Program-made: the position numbers and the translations under genes
Shown here: in pieces, positions 18,318 to 27,424 of the stretch
Position numbering within the stretch: position 1 is the first letter of the stretch
Layout: each line of letters opens with the position of its first letter
From: Pseudomonas sp. B6002
Lineage (GTDB): Bacteria; Pseudomonadota; Gammaproteobacteria; Pseudomonadales; Pseudomonadaceae
DNA: 64,000 nucleotides
Reading direction: 5' to 3'
Assembly (NCBI RefSeq): GCF_013385985.1
Contig: NZ_JACAOY010000010.1
Location: forward strand, 233,071 to 297,070
Notes under the pieces: generated by a model
What the model was told of the DNA's origin: nothing
The model's input: only the letters and a program-made list of their open reading frames with translations
Databases searched by the model: none

Positions 18318-18910
18318 TGAAACTCACCCAACTCGTACTGGCCAGCCATAACGCCGGCAAACTCAAAGAACTGCAAGCCATGCTCGGTGAGTCCGTGCAG
18401 CTGCGCTCGATTGGCGAGTTCAGCCAGGTGGAACCGGAAGAGACCGGCCTGTCGTTCGTCGAAAACGCCATCCTCAAGGCACGCAACGCCGCACGCATCT
18501 CCGGCCTGCCCGCATTGGCCGACGACTCGGGCCTGGCGGTGGATTTCCTCGGCGGCGCCCCGGGCATCTATTCGGCGCGTTATGCCGACGGCAAAGGTGA
18601 TGCGGCCAACAACGCCAAACTGCTGGACGCCCTCAAGGACGTGCCGGACGCCGAGCGCGGCGCGCAGTTCGTCTGCGTGCTGGCCCTGGTGCGCCACGCC
18701 GACGACCCGTTGCCGATCCTGTGTGAAGGCCTGTGGCATGGGCGCATCCTGCATGCGGCCAGCGGTGAGCATGGCTTTGGCTACGACCCGCTGTTCTGGG
18801 TGCCGGAGCGCAATGTCTCCAGCGCCGAACTGAGCCCCGCCGACAAGAACCAGATCAGCCACCGTGCTCGCGCAATGGATTTGCTGCGCCAACGCCTGAG
18901 CCTGAAATGA
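18314..18910 (+). CDS. rdgB: RdgB, non-canonical purine NTP pyrophosphatase
   Basis: A 198-residue house-cleaning enzyme that hydrolyses ITP, dITP and XTP to monophosphates. Family motifs are [18 protein letters not shown] at the N-terminus, [20 protein letters not shown] in the middle and [15 protein letters not shown] towards the end. Two adjacent ATG codons (18314 and 18317) are possible starts and differ by one residue. It overlaps both neighbours by four bases, so DUF4426, rdgB and hemW are translationally linked. Confidence 0.96.
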   Translation: MMKLTQLVLASHNAGKLKELQAMLGESVQLRSIGEFSQVEPEETGLSFVENAILKARNAARISGLPALADDSGLAVDFLGGAPGIYSARYADGKGDAANNAKLLDALKDVPDAERGAQFVCVLALVRHADDPLPILCEGLWHGRILHAASGEHGFGYDPLFWVPERNVSSAELSPADKNQISHRARAMDLLRQRLSLK

Positions 18911-20109
18911 CCCAGAACACCTCCGCGCAGCCGCTGATCCACGGCGGCGCGCAAACTCCTCGGGCGGCGCTGCCGGTGCTGCCGCCCCTGGCGCTGTATA
19001 TCCACATCCCGTGGTGCGTGCGCAAATGCCCCTATTGCGACTTCAACTCCCACACCGCCAGCAAGGTGCTGCCGGAAGAAGAGTATGTGGACGCACTGCT
19101 GGCCGACCTCGACCAGGACCTGCACGCGGTTTACGGCCGCGAGCTGAGTTCGATCTTCTTTGGTGGCGGCACCCCGAGCCTGTTCAGCGCTGCAGCGCTG
19201 GGCCGTTTGCTCAAGGGCGTGGAAGCACGCATCCCGTTTGCCAGCGATATCGAGATCACCCTGGAAGCCAACCCCGGCACCTTCGAGCAAGAGAAGTTCG
19301 TGGCGTACCGCAAACTGGGGATCAATCGGCTGTCCATTGGCATCCAGAGTTTCCAGCAGCAGAAGCTTGAGGCCCTGGGGCGCATCCACAACGGCGACGA
19401 AGCCGTGCGTGCGGCCGGCATGGCGCGCGAGGCCGGCTTCGATAACTTCAACCTGGACTTGATGCATGGTTTGCCCGATCAGTCCCTGGACGACGCCCTG
19501 AGCGACCTGCGCCAGGCGATCGCGCTCAAGCCGACGCACTTGTCGTGGTACCAGCTGACCCTGGAGCCCAACACGGTGTTCTGGAACCAGCCACCGGCGC
19601 TGCCGGAAGACGACACCTTGTGGGATATCCAGGAAGCGGGTCAGGCGCTGCTCGCCGAGCACGGCTATGCGCAATACGAAGTGTCGGCCTACGCCCAACC
19701 GGGTCGCCCGGCACGGCATAACCTGAACTACTGGAGTTTTGGCGACTTCATCGGCATCGGCGCGGGCGCCCATGGCAAGCTCAGCCACCCGGACGGGCGC
19801 ATCGTGCGCACCTGGAAGACACGCGCACCGAAGGACTACCTCAACCCGGCCAAAAGCTTTCAGGCCGGTGCGAAAGAGCTGACGAACGAGGAGCTGCCGT
19901 TCGAGTTCCTGATGAACGCCTTGCGCCTCACCGAAGGTGTGGACGCCAAGCTATACGCCGAGCGCACCGGGCTGGACCTGGCGAGCCTGGATGAAGGCCG
20001 CCGCGAGGCCGAACAAAGTGGCTTGATGCAGGTCGAACCGTCACGCTTGGCGGCGACCGACCGCGGGCAACTCTTTCTCAATGACCTGCTGCAGAAGTTT
20101 TTGAGCTGA
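18907..20109 (+). CDS. hemW: HemW, radical-SAM heme chaperone
   Basis: A 400-residue radical SAM protein. The iron-sulfur motif is [13 protein letters not shown] (CxxxCxxC), followed by [10 protein letters not shown] and the long barrel. The HNxxYW heme-related motif is seen in [21 protein letters not shown]. HemW proteins are heme carriers, once misannotated as oxygen-independent coproporphyrinogen oxidases; the cysteine motif lacks the extra cysteine of HemN, which supports HemW. It overlaps rdgB by four bases. Confidence 0.93.
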   Translation: MTQNTSAQPLIHGGAQTPRAALPVLPPLALYIHIPWCVRKCPYCDFNSHTASKVLPEEEYVDALLADLDQDLHAVYGRELSSIFFGGGTPSLFSAAALGRLLKGVEARIPFASDIEITLEANPGTFEQEKFVAYRKLGINRLSIGIQSFQQQKLEALGRIHNGDEAVRAAGMAREAGFDNFNLDLMHGLPDQSLDDALSDLRQAIALKPTHLSWYQLTLEPNTVFWNQPPALPEDDTLWDIQEAGQALLAEHGYAQYEVSAYAQPGRPARHNLNYWSFGDFIGIGAGAHGKLSHPDGRIVRTWKTRAPKDYLNPAKSFQAGAKELTNEELPFEFLMNALRLTEGVDAKLYAERTGLDLASLDEGRREAEQSGLMQVEPSRLAATDRGQLFLNDLLQKFLS

Positions 20110-20127
20110 CGCTCTTAAGGAAATCAC

Positions 20128-20451
20128 ATGGATTTGGTACTCGACCTGCTCGCCACCGTATCCCGCTGGAGCCGTAGCAACCTGTCGGAAATCTCCCTGG
20201 CCCTTGTGGGCTGCCTGCTGGTGCTGTTCGGCGCCGACATCAAGGGCTGGGTGGAAGCCCGCCTGGGCAGCGTCGCCGGCGCCTTGCGCGTGCCGCTGAT
20301 GGCGCTGCTGTGCATGATCGGCAGCGGCGCGGCGCTGATCTACGCCACGCCGTGGATTGTGCGGGGCTTGAGCCAGTTCAATAACTACAGCCTGGCACCG
20401 GTGTTAGTCGTGGTGCTGGTATTGATTGGCGTAGTCGCCGACCGCCGCTGA
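20128..20451 (+). CDS. DUF3392 membrane protein
   Basis: A 107-residue inner-membrane protein with three predicted hydrophobic segments: ISLALVGCLLVLFGADI, VPLMALLCMIGSGAALIYA and SLAPVLVVVLVLIGVVADRR at the C-terminus. This matches the small DUF3392 family, whose function is unknown. It sits 18 bases after hemW with a TAAGGAAAT ribosome site and likely ends the metX-to-hemW transcript; a REP pair follows. Confidence 0.8.
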   Translation: MDLVLDLLATVSRWSRSNLSEISLALVGCLLVLFGADIKGWVEARLGSVAGALRVPLMALLCMIGSGAALIYATPWIVRGLSQFNNYSLAPVLVVVLVLIGVVADRR

Positions 20452-20473
20452 CTTAAGGCCCGACACAAATCAA

Positions 20474-20564
20474 CTGTAGGAGCCGGCTTGCCGGCGATGG
20501 CGGTGTGTCAGGCAGTTCATTGGCCGCCTATAGACCGCTATCGCTGGCACGCCAGCGCCTACAG
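20474..20564. repeat. REP pair (convergent), GTAGGAGCCGG type
   Basis: The left arm is CTGTAGGAGCCGGCTTGCC; the right arm is degenerate (CTGGCACGCCAGCGCCTACAG). Its spacer is nearly the same as that of the element at 24582-24676. Confidence 0.85.
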
Positions 20565-20638
20565 GGGTGCGTTTTGGGCTGGCCGATTTTTTGAATTTCA
20601 GCGACACAGGTCGCTGACCAGCGTTAAACGAAGCATCC

Positions 20639-21451
20639 CTATTTGGACGCCGGCCCTCCAAACGCTTTCTCGTAATACTCTTTAAGCGTCATCGGGTCTT
20701 TGCAGCCCAACGCCAGTGCTTGGTTCAGATAGGTCAGGTTGAGGCTGTCGGGCATGCCTTTTTCGTTCATTCGAGTTGCGGCCAGTATGTAGTAGGCGTC
20801 GGCTCGGTACTGGTCATAGGTCAGCATTCGCGCACTGGCCTGCGCCTGCTGGTTGGCTACGGTCCACTCCTCCTTGATCTCAGCCAGACGATCTTTCTCG
20901 AAACAGAGCGAGCGCTGTGTGTACAAAGGGTAATAGCCCTGAAACCCATCAGCGCGCAGGAGCATCTGCTTAAGATCCTCCAGATACTTCACATGGCCTA
21001 GGTCAAGAAAATTAAGGCGCATGTAAGTCTGGTCGCATTGGTAGTAATAACCTACCGCGGCTGCCAACAGGCCTTGATCCATTGCCCTGTGCATCGGTTC
21101 GCAGACCTGTTTGCGCTCGGCGTCCGACATCCCGAACCGACTTTGCATATTGGCCAGCATGTAAGTCGCTACCGTATGCCCACCGTCGGAAGCCATCTTC
21201 AGGTCGCTTTGCAACGCAGCTATCTTATCCTTACCTTCTTTGGCCAACTCAGCCGAGACCTTGGGATCCAGTTTGCCACTGGCTTCCAGAGGCAGGTTTT
21301 CCTCAATCAACACGCGCAGTTGTTCCGCTTTCTTTTGAGCACGCTCAAAGTAGTCGTCCGGAGAAATCACTGGAAGGGAGGCGGTCGTGGTGGCGAATAC
21401 TGCCGCAGACAGCAGACTCAGCAGCAACAAGCAGGGGAACGTAAATTTCAA
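20639..21451 (-). CDS. Exported protein of unknown function
   Basis: A 270-residue protein I do not recognise. It has a clear signal peptide (MKFTFPCLLLLSLLSAAVFA) and a mainly helical mature part with three or four cysteines (QVCEPMHRAM, YYYQCDQTYM, RSLCFEKDR, LGCKDPMTL) that could form disulfides. Stretches such as ATYMLANMQSRFGMSD and YLNQALALGCKDPMTLKEYYEKAFG recall Sel1/TPR-like helix pairs, but no repeat is clear. The coding sequence is visibly more A+T-rich than its neighbours. It lies downstream of trmB on the same strand but after a strong terminator, so it must have its own promoter. Confidence 0.75.
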   Translation of the reverse strand: MKFTFPCLLLLSLLSAAVFATTTASLPVISPDDYFERAQKKAEQLRVLIEENLPLEASGKLDPKVSAELAKEGKDKIAALQSDLKMASDGGHTVATYMLANMQSRFGMSDAERKQVCEPMHRAMDQGLLAAAVGYYYQCDQTYMRLNFLDLGHVKYLEDLKQMLLRADGFQGYYPLYTQRSLCFEKDRLAEIKEEWTVANQQAQASARMLTYDQYRADAYYILAATRMNEKGMPDSLNLTYLNQALALGCKDPMTLKEYYEKAFGGPASK

Positions 21452-21485
21452 ACCCTTGTATTCCTTTACAAGTAGAAACGAAAAC

Positions 21486-21513
21486 GGCGGTGAAGCAAAC
21501 CTGCTTCACCGCC
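21486..21513 (-). terminator. Intrinsic terminator after trmB
   Basis: A perfect 12-bp stem (GGCGGTGAAGCA and its complement) with a four-base loop is followed, on the minus strand, by a T-rich run GTTTTCGTTTC. It ends the thiS-thiG-trmB transcript and isolates the gene at 20639. Confidence 0.85.
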
Positions 21514-21529
21514 GCTGATGCGTAGCCGT

Positions 21530-22258
21530 TTAAGCCAGCTTCTCGAACTTCAAATCCCACACCCCATGCCCGAGTCGCTCGCCGCGGCGTTCGAACTTGG
21601 TGATCGGGCGCTCGGCCGGGCGCGGCACGCACTTGCCGTCTTCGGCGATGTTGCGGTAGCCAGGGGCGACGTTCATCACTTCCAGCATGTACTCGGCATA
21701 CGGTTCCCAGTCGGTGGCCATGTGCAGGATGCCGCCCACTTTCAGCTTGCTGCGTACCAGTTCCGCGAAGGAAGCCTGGACGATGCGGCGCTTGTGGTGA
21801 CGGGCCTTGTGCCATGGGTCGGGGAAGAACAGCATCAGGCGGTCGAGGCTGTTGTCGGCGATGCAGCGGTTGAGCACTTCGATCGCGTCGCAGTCATACA
21901 CCCGCAGGTTGGTCAGGCCTTGAGTCAGCACGCCATTGAGCAGCGCGCCGACACCCGGGCGGTGAACTTCCACACCGATGAAATCCTGATCCGGCGAGGC
22001 GGCCGCCATTTCCAGCAGGGAGTGGCCCATGCCGAAGCCGATTTCCAGGGAACGCGGGGCCGAACGGCCGAACACCTGGTCGTAGTCCACTGGCGCATCC
22101 GCCAATGGCAGCACGAACAGCGGCGTACCTTGCTCCAGGCCCTTTTGCTGGCCTTCGGTCATGCGACCGGCGCGCATCACAAAACTCTTGATGCGGCGGT
22201 GCTTGGACTCGTCGCCTTCTTCCACGGTGTTCGGCGTTTCGTTTGATTCAGTCATCAA
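21530..22258 (-). CDS. trmB: tRNA (guanine-N7)-methyltransferase
   Basis: A 242-residue SAM enzyme that makes m7G46 in tRNA. The SAM motif is [15 protein letters not shown], followed by [14 protein letters not shown] and the catalytic-region motif [21 protein letters not shown]. The C-terminal [20 protein letters not shown] is typical. Two starts are possible (22258 or the next ATG at 22255). It lies six bases after thiG on the same strand. Confidence 0.95.
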   Translation of the reverse strand: MMTESNETPNTVEEGDESKHRRIKSFVMRAGRMTEGQQKGLEQGTPLFVLPLADAPVDYDQVFGRSAPRSLEIGFGMGHSLLEMAAASPDQDFIGVEVHRPGVGALLNGVLTQGLTNLRVYDCDAIEVLNRCIADNSLDRLMLFFPDPWHKARHHKRRIVQASFAELVRSKLKVGGILHMATDWEPYAEYMLEVMNVAPGYRNIAEDGKCVPRPAERPITKFERRGERLGHGVWDLKFEKLA

Positions 22259-22264
22259 TGGCTC

Positions 22265-23059
22265 TTACTTGATCAGACCATCCAGCGGCGAAGAGGCGCT
22301 GGCGTAGAGTTTTTTCGGCATGCGCCCGGCGAGGTACGCCAGGCGGCCTGCGACGATTGCGTGTTGCATGGCTTGGGCCATCATGACCGGTTGCTGGGCA
22401 TGGGCGATGGCCGAGTTCATCAGCACCGCGTCGCAGCCCAGTTCCATGGCGATGGTCGCGTCGGAGGCCGTGCCTACGCCCGCATCCACCAGCACCGGGA
22501 TCTTGGCTTCCTCGAGGATGATCTGCAGGTTGTACGGGTTGCAGATCCCCAGGCCGGAACCGATCAGGCCGGCCAGCGGCATCACCGCAATACAGCCGAT
22601 TTCCGCCAGTTGGCGCGCGATGATCGGGTCATCGCTGGTGTAGACCATCACGTCGAAGCCTTCCTTGACCAGGGTTTCGGCGGCCTTGAGGGTTTCGATC
22701 ACGTTGGGGAACAGGGTTTTCTGGTCAGCCAGCACTTCCAGCTTCACCAGGTTGTGGCCGTCGAGCAGCTCACGGGCCAGGCGGCAGGTGCGCACGGCTT
22801 CGATGGCGTCGTAGCAGCCAGCGGTGTTCGGCAGGAAGGTGTAGCGGTCTGGCGACAGCACTTCGAGCAGGTTCGGCTCGCCTTCGATCTGGCCCAGGTT
22901 GGTGCGGCGCACGGCGAAGGTGACGATCTCGGCGCCGGAGGCCTCGATGGCCAGGCGGGTTTCTTCCATGTCGCGGTACTTGCCGGTGCCGACCAGCAAA
23001 CGGGACTGGTAGGTACGACCGGCCAGGACGAAGGGCTTGTCGCTACGAACGATGCTCAT
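22265..23059 (-). CDS. thiG: Thiazole synthase
   Basis: A 264-residue TIM-barrel enzyme that builds the thiazole phosphate of thiamin using the ThiS thiocarboxylate. The lysine that forms the imine lies in [16 protein letters not shown]; other family segments are [36 protein letters not shown] and [21 protein letters not shown]. It is directly downstream of thiS (53 bases), the normal arrangement. No TPP riboswitch is visible ahead of the pair. Confidence 0.96.
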   Translation of the reverse strand: MSIVRSDKPFVLAGRTYQSRLLVGTGKYRDMEETRLAIEASGAEIVTFAVRRTNLGQIEGEPNLLEVLSPDRYTFLPNTAGCYDAIEAVRTCRLARELLDGHNLVKLEVLADQKTLFPNVIETLKAAETLVKEGFDVMVYTSDDPIIARQLAEIGCIAVMPLAGLIGSGLGICNPYNLQIILEEAKIPVLVDAGVGTASDATIAMELGCDAVLMNSAIAHAQQPVMMAQAMQHAIVAGRLAYLAGRMPKKLYASASSPLDGLIK

Positions 23060-23111
23060 GGGAAATCCTCGAAATGGGGTGAGGTTCTGCAGAATTCAGA
23101 AAGCTGCGCGA

Positions 23112-23312
23112 CTAACCGCCGCCGATGGCGTGGACTACTTCCACCTGGTCACCGTCGGTGAGCGCGGTCTCGGCGTGCTGGCTACGCGGGACGATATCCA
23201 GGTTGAGTTCCACTGCGACGCGACGCCCGGTCAGGTCCAGACGGGTCAGCAGGGCCGCAACGGTTTCACCGTCGGGCAGTTCAAAGGATTCGCCGTTCAA
23301 CTGAATGCGCAT
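23112..23312 (-). CDS. thiS: ThiS, sulfur carrier for thiazole synthesis
   Basis: A 66-residue ubiquitin-like protein that carries sulfur as a C-terminal thiocarboxylate. It begins MRIQLNGESFELPDGETV and ends in AIGGG, giving the glycine tail that is adenylated by ThiF. A longer upstream frame exists, but the start at 23312 matches the family exactly. It precedes thiG; the DUF423 gene is 71 bases upstream on the same strand. Confidence 0.93.
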   Translation of the reverse strand: MRIQLNGESFELPDGETVAALLTRLDLTGRRVAVELNLDIVPRSQHAETALTDGDQVEVVHAIGGG

Positions 23313-23383
23313 GCCACGGGCCGCCATCGTTTTTAGGGGCCCGCATTCTAGCCCGATTGGGGTTGCGGGCCCAAGTCCCTTGG

Positions 23384-23761
23384 TCAGGCCGCTTGCAGGC
23401 GCCACGCCGCCAAACCGAGGAAGAACCAGCCCAGCAGGAACGCCAAGCCACCCAACGGCGTGATGATGCCCAGCTTGCTGAAACCTGTCAGCGTCAGCAC
23501 ATACAGGCTACCGGAGAACAGCAGGATGCCGACGGTAAACGAGATACCCGCCCAGCTGACCAACCGGCCAGGAATATGCGCCGCCAGCAACGCCACGCCG
23601 AACAACGCCAAGGTGTGTATCAACTGATAGGTCACGCCGGTGTGGAAGATCGCCAGGTACTCGGCGCTCAGGCGGTTTTTCAGGCCGTGGGCGGCGAAGG
23701 CGCCAAGGGCGACACCGGTAAAGCCGAAAAAGGCAGCCAACATCAGAAAGCCACGCAACAT
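23384..23761 (-). CDS. DUF423 family membrane protein
   Basis: A 125-residue inner-membrane protein with four hydrophobic helices and the DUF423 N-terminal signature GALAAHGLK-like (seen as GAFAAHGLKNRLSAEYL). Other landmarks are YQLIHTLALFGVALL and LFSGSLYVLTLTG. Function is unknown; E. coli YgdD is the usual reference. It is the first gene upstream of thiS on the minus strand and divergent from mtgA. Confidence 0.87.
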   Translation of the reverse strand: MLRGFLMLAAFFGFTGVALGAFAAHGLKNRLSAEYLAIFHTGVTYQLIHTLALFGVALLAAHIPGRLVSWAGISFTVGILLFSGSLYVLTLTGFSKLGIITPLGGLAFLLGWFFLGLAAWRLQAA

Positions 23762-23796
23762 GAGGAACTCCAGTCAGACGCAAAGGGCCGGGTCTG

Positions 23797-23802
23797 TATA
23801 AT
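23797..23802 (+). promoter_or_regulatory. Perfect -10 hexamer for mtgA
   Basis: TATAAT lies 33 bases before the mtgA ATG in the 74-base divergent gap. The -35 region (TCAGAC at 17-base spacing) is weak. Confidence 0.5.
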
Positions 23803-23835
23803 GGCCCGCTCAACGGGTTCGGCCAAGCCATCTCT

Positions 23836-24558
23836 ATGCTGCGTCTCCTCTTCAAACGTTTTCTCAAAGTCGTGAAATGGTTTGCCATCGGCAGTGTGCT
23901 GCTGGTGCTGCTGTTCCGTGTCGTCCCGCCGCCCGGCACTGCGCTGATGGTGGAGCGCAAGGTGGAGTCCTGGGTCGACGGCGAGCCGATTGACCTGCAG
24001 CGCACCTGGGTGCCGTGGGACGAGATCTCCGATGACCTCAAAGTGGCGGTGATGGCCGGTGAAGACCAGCGCTTTCCGCAGCACTGGGGTTTCGACTTTG
24101 GCGCGATCCAGGCAGCGATCCTGCACAACGAGCGCGGTGGCTCGATCCGTGGCGCCAGCACCTTGAGCCAGCAGGTGTCGAAAAACCTATTCCTGTGGGC
24201 CGGCCGCAGTTATTTGCGCAAGGGCCTGGAAGCGTGGTTTACCGGGCTGATCGAGGTGTTGTGGCCCAAGCAGCGGATTCTTGAGGTGTACCTCAACAGC
24301 GTGGAATGGGATGAAGGGGTGTTTGGCGCAGAAGCGGCCGCCCGGCATCACTTTGGGGTGAGTGCCAAGGCGCTTTCGCGGCAGCAGGCCAGTTACCTGG
24401 CGGCGGTGTTGCCTAATCCGAGGGTGTGGAGTGCCAGCCATCCGACGGCGTATGTGGCACGGCGGGCGGCGTGGATTCGGCAGCAGATGAGTCAGTTGGG
24501 TGGGGATGGCTATCTGGTGGAGTTGAACAACTCGCGCAAAGCGCCCTGGTCCGACTGA
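23836..24558 (+). CDS. mtgA: Monofunctional biosynthetic peptidoglycan transglycosylase
   Basis: A 240-residue GT51 enzyme that polymerises lipid II into glycan strands. One N-terminal membrane anchor (about residues 13-28) is followed by the five GT51 motifs, including [12 protein letters not shown] with the catalytic glutamate, [15 protein letters not shown] and [33 protein letters not shown] holds the later motif. There is no transpeptidase domain. The -10 TATAAT at 23797 suggests its own promoter. Confidence 0.95.
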   Translation: MLRLLFKRFLKVVKWFAIGSVLLVLLFRVVPPPGTALMVERKVESWVDGEPIDLQRTWVPWDEISDDLKVAVMAGEDQRFPQHWGFDFGAIQAAILHNERGGSIRGASTLSQQVSKNLFLWAGRSYLRKGLEAWFTGLIEVLWPKQRILEVYLNSVEWDEGVFGAEAAARHHFGVSAKALSRQQASYLAAVLPNPRVWSASHPTAYVARRAAWIRQQMSQLGGDGYLVELNNSRKAPWSD

Positions 24559-24581
24559 CACAACACAAAACTGGCTGACAC

Positions 24582-24676
24582 CCTGTAGGAGCCGGCTTGC
24601 CGGCGATGGCGGTGTGTCAGGCAGTTCATTTTCCACCGGTAGACCGCTATCGCTGGCAAGCCAGCTCCTACACGGG
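24582..24676. repeat. REP pair (convergent), GTAGGAGCCGG / GTAGGAGCTGG hybrid
   Basis: The left arm is CCTGTAGGAGCCGGCTTGCC and the right arm ends AAGCCAGCTCCTACA, so the arms belong to different subtypes. The spacer shares GGTGTGTCAGGCAGTTCATT and TAGACCGCTATCGCTGGCA with the element at 20474-20564. Confidence 0.87.
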
Positions 24677-24694
24677 GTGCGTGAGGCCGGAAAC

Positions 24695-24728
24695 AAAAAT
24701 GCCCTGATCTTTCGATCGGGGCATTTTT
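24695..24728 (-). terminator. Bidirectional intrinsic terminator after rpoH (and mtgA)
   Basis: AAAAATGCCC and GGGCATTTTT form the stem, extended inward by TGATC/GATCG around TTTC. The A- and T-tracts on either side let it work in both directions between converging mtgA and rpoH. Confidence 0.88.
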
Positions 24729-24746
24729 CTGTCTTATCGCTGCGTG

Positions 24747-25601
24747 TTATGCGGCGATCGACAACTTCAGCTTGTTCATCGCGCTCTTCTCAAGCTGACG
24801 AATTCGCTCGGCCGACACGTTGTACTTCTGCGCCAGGTCGTGCAGCGTGGCTTTGTCTTCTGCCAGCCAGCGCTGGTAGAGGATGTCACGGCTGCGGTCG
24901 TCCAGCACTTCCAGCGCTTCGTGCAGGTTGTGGTTGGAGTTGTCGCTCCAGTCCGCATCCTCCAGTTGACGCGCCGGGTCGTACCGGTGGTCTTCCAGGT
25001 AGTTGGCCGGCGATTGGAAGGCGCTGTCGTCGTCTGCTTCAGCAGCAGGGTCGAAGGCCATGTCATGGCCGGTCAGGCGACTTTCCATCTCGCGCACTTC
25101 ACGAGGCTCCACGCCGAGGCTTTCGGCCACGCGGTGGACTTCCTCGTTGTTCAGCCACGCCAGGCGTTTCTTCTGGCTGCGCAGGTTGAAGAACAGCTTG
25201 CGCTGGGCCTTGGTGGTCGCGACTTTCACGATGCGCCAGTTGCGCAGGATGAATTCGTGAATTTCCGCCTTGATCCAGTGCACGGCAAACGACACCAAAC
25301 GCACGCCCATTTCCGGGTTGAAGCGTTTCACAGCCTTCATCAGGCCGACGTTGCCTTCCTGGATCAGGTCAGCCTGGGCCAGGCCGTAGCCGCTGTAGCT
25401 ACGGGCGATATGTACGACAAAACGCAGGTGGGCGAGCACCATCTGCCGAGCCGCCCCCAAATCCTGCTCATAGTAGAGACTCTCGGCCAGTTCACGCTCC
25501 TGCTCGGGCGTCAGCAATGGAATGCTGTTGACCGTGTGCACATAGGCTTCCAGGTTCGCACCCGGGACCAAGGCATAAGCAGGTTGCAAAGAAGTGGTCA
25601 T
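24747..25601 (-). CDS. rpoH: RNA polymerase sigma factor RpoH (sigma-32)
   Basis: A 284-residue heat-shock sigma factor. Region 2 contains [20 protein letters not shown] and [20 protein letters not shown]; the RpoH box, specific to this subfamily, is QRKLFFNLR within [19 protein letters not shown]. Region 4 ends with [21 protein letters not shown] use the start [14 protein letters not shown] at 25601; the longer frame adds 24 residues unlike the family. It follows ftsYEX on the same strand, as in most gammaproteobacteria, and has an AlgU-like promoter of its own in the 129-base gap. Confidence 0.96.
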   Translation of the reverse strand: MTTSLQPAYALVPGANLEAYVHTVNSIPLLTPEQERELAESLYYEQDLGAARQMVLAHLRFVVHIARSYSGYGLAQADLIQEGNVGLMKAVKRFNPEMGVRLVSFAVHWIKAEIHEFILRNWRIVKVATTKAQRKLFFNLRSQKKRLAWLNNEEVHRVAESLGVEPREVREMESRLTGHDMAFDPAAEADDDSAFQSPANYLEDHRYDPARQLEDADWSDNSNHNLHEALEVLDDRSRDILYQRWLAEDKATLHDLAQKYNVSAERIRQLEKSAMNKLKLSIAA

Positions 25602-25630
25602 ACGAAAAAACCTCCGACTCACATAACTCG

Positions 25631-25677
25631 TGCAGTGAAGCACTGCGAAAATTGACCGGGAACCGTAGGACAAGTTC
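25631..25677 (-). promoter_or_regulatory. AlgU/RpoE-like promoter and leader hairpin of rpoH
   Basis: Reading the minus strand, GAACTT (25677-25672) is followed after 16 bases by TCAAT (25655-25651). GAACTT is a perfect match to the -35 of the envelope-stress sigma factor AlgU; the -10 is partial. Just downstream, GCAGTG and CACTGC with a CTT loop (25632-25646) form a hairpin in the 5' leader. Confidence 0.55.
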
Positions 25678-25730
25678 CCTAAACCACCAATACGGTCAAT
25701 ACAAACGAAACCACATTAATCTGACATTAA

Positions 25731-26756
25731 CTACTTCGGTGCCAACTCACGTAAGTGACGGGCGACCGCAATCCAAGCACCGATATACCCCAACAAGACT
25801 GCGCCAAGCAAGAGACTCAGACCATCGGCTACCGGCACGCCCGCCAGGGCGAAATCGCTGCCGTACAAGCCAGCCAGCCCGATCACCGCGTCGTTCAGCC
25901 AGTCAAGGCCAAACGCCAGCACTCCCCAGGACAAAATCCCGGCACCAAAGCCATAAAGCGCGCCCATGTACAGAAAAGGACGACGCACATAGCTGTCTGT
26001 GCCGCCGACCAGTTTAATCACTTCTATCTCGGTGCGACGGTTTTCAATATGAAGACGAATGGTATTACCTATCACCAAAAGTAATGCAGACACCAACAAC
26101 ACCGTCAGGCCGAACACAAAGCGGTCGCCCAGCTTGAGAATCGCCGCCAGGCGCTCCACCCAGACTAGATCAAGCTGCGCCTGCTGCACCTTGGGCATCT
26201 CTGCGAGTTTTTGTCGCAGGGCTTCCAGCGCGGGCTTGTCCACTTCATTTGGCGTAACCAGCACCACGCCCGGCAGCGGGTTCTGCGGCAGCTCTTTCAG
26301 CGCTTCGCCCAGGCCGGACTGTTGCTGGAACTCTTCCAGGGCCTGGTCGCGGCTGATGTACTCGGCGTCTGCTACGCCGGGCAGGTTCTTGATGTCATCG
26401 CGCAGGGCCTCGCCCTCTTTGGCGCTGGCATCGATGTTCAGGTACAGCGAAATCTGCGCCGCACGCTGCCAGGAGCCGCCCAGGCGCTCCACATTATTAA
26501 GCAGCAACGACAAGCCCATCGGCAGGCTCAAGGCCACAGCCATTACCAGGCAGGTAAAGAAGCTGCCGATCGGTTGCTTGCCCAGACGACGCAGGCTGTC
26601 CAGCAGGCTGGCGCGATGGCTTTCGATCCAGGCGCGCAGCAGCGTACCGAAGTCCGGGCCATCATCCTCGTCGTGTTTTTTCTTTTTCTGCGGTTGCGGG
26701 TCGGCGGCTTTGGGCGCCACGCGCTCGGAAACCTTGGGGCTGCGTGTTGCACTCAT
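25731..26756 (-). CDS. ftsX: Cell division protein FtsX
   Basis: A 341-residue membrane partner of FtsE, controlling peptidoglycan hydrolysis at the septum. It has a hydrophilic basic N-terminus (about 70 residues), a first membrane helix near residue 80, a periplasmic domain of about 100 residues (YLNIDASAKEGEALRDDIK onward) and three C-terminal helices (FVFGLTVLLVSALLLVIGNT, FLYMGALYGFGAGILSWG, LLLGAVLLGYIGAWIAVA). It overlaps ftsE by four bases. The N-terminal KKKKHDED tract is longer than in E. coli. Confidence 0.95.
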   Translation of the reverse strand: MSATRSPKVSERVAPKAADPQPQKKKKHDEDDGPDFGTLLRAWIESHRASLLDSLRRLGKQPIGSFFTCLVMAVALSLPMGLSLLLNNVERLGGSWQRAAQISLYLNIDASAKEGEALRDDIKNLPGVADAEYISRDQALEEFQQQSGLGEALKELPQNPLPGVVLVTPNEVDKPALEALRQKLAEMPKVQQAQLDLVWVERLAAILKLGDRFVFGLTVLLVSALLLVIGNTIRLHIENRRTEIEVIKLVGGTDSYVRRPFLYMGALYGFGAGILSWGVLAFGLDWLNDAVIGLAGLYGSDFALAGVPVADGLSLLLGAVLLGYIGAWIAVARHLRELAPK

Positions 26757-27424
26757 ACTCCGGCCTCCCCGTCACCGATCAGGCGGCCGCGTTGCAGGGT
26801 CAGCATGCGGTGGCGCATGCGGGCGATCAGGGCCAGGTCGTGGCTGGCGATCAGCACGCTGGTGCCCAGGCGGTTGATGTCTTCGAACACGCCCATGATC
26901 TCGGCCGCCAGGCGCGGGTCGAGGTTACCGGTAGGTTCGTCCGCCAGCAGCAGGGCCGGGCGATGGACGATGGCGCGGGCGATGCCGACGCGCTGTTGCT
27001 GGCCGGTGGACAGGTCGCCCGGGTAGAGATCGGTCTTGTCCGACAGCGCCACGCGCTCCAGGGCCGAATCCACGCGCTTGACGATCTCGGCCTTGGACAG
27101 CCCGAGGATCTGCAGCGGCAGCGCCACGTTATTGAACACGGTGCGATCAAACAGCAACTGGTGGTTCTGGAACACCACGCCGATCTGGCGGCGCAGGAAC
27201 GGAATCTGCGCATTGCTGATGGTTGCCAGATCCTGGCCGGCCAGCAGCAGCTTGCCGGTGGTCGGGCGTTCCATGGCCAGCAGCAAGCGCAACAAGGTAC
27301 TTTTGCCGGCACCGGAGTGGCCGGTTACAAACAGAAACTCGCCACGACGCACTCGAAAGCTCAGCTCATGCAAGCCCACATGCCCGTTGGCATAGCGTTT
27401 ACCGACCTGTTCGAATCGAATCAT
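26753..27424 (-). CDS. ftsE: Cell division ATP-binding protein FtsE
   Basis: A 223-residue ABC ATPase. Walker A is VTGHSGAGKSTLLRLL, the Q-loop VVFQNHQLL, the signature DLSTGQQQRVGIARA, Walker B ALLLADEPTGNLD and the switch histidine in VLIASHDLALI. The opening MIRFEQVGKRYANGHVGLHEL is typical of FtsE. It overlaps ftsX by four bases and ftsY by four bases, giving a tightly coupled ftsY-ftsE-ftsX unit. Confidence 0.96.
   Translation of the reverse strand: MIRFEQVGKRYANGHVGLHELSFRVRRGEFLFVTGHSGAGKSTLLRLLLAMERPTTGKLLLAGQDLATISNAQIPFLRRQIGVVFQNHQLLFDRTVFNNVALPLQILGLSKAEIVKRVDSALERVALSDKTDLYPGDLSTGQQQRVGIARAIVHRPALLLADEPTGNLDPRLAAEIMGVFEDINRLGTSVLIASHDLALIARMRHRMLTLQRGRLIGDGEAGV

Noticed and set aside
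20599-20616. CAGCGAC/GTCGCTG hairpin as a terminator for the gene at 20639
   Set aside because: It is a perfect 7-bp stem, but no T-run follows on the minus strand; the T-run lies on the wrong side.
24744-25655. 303-residue frame antisense to rpoH
   Set aside because: Shadow of rpoH, whose sigma regions are clear.
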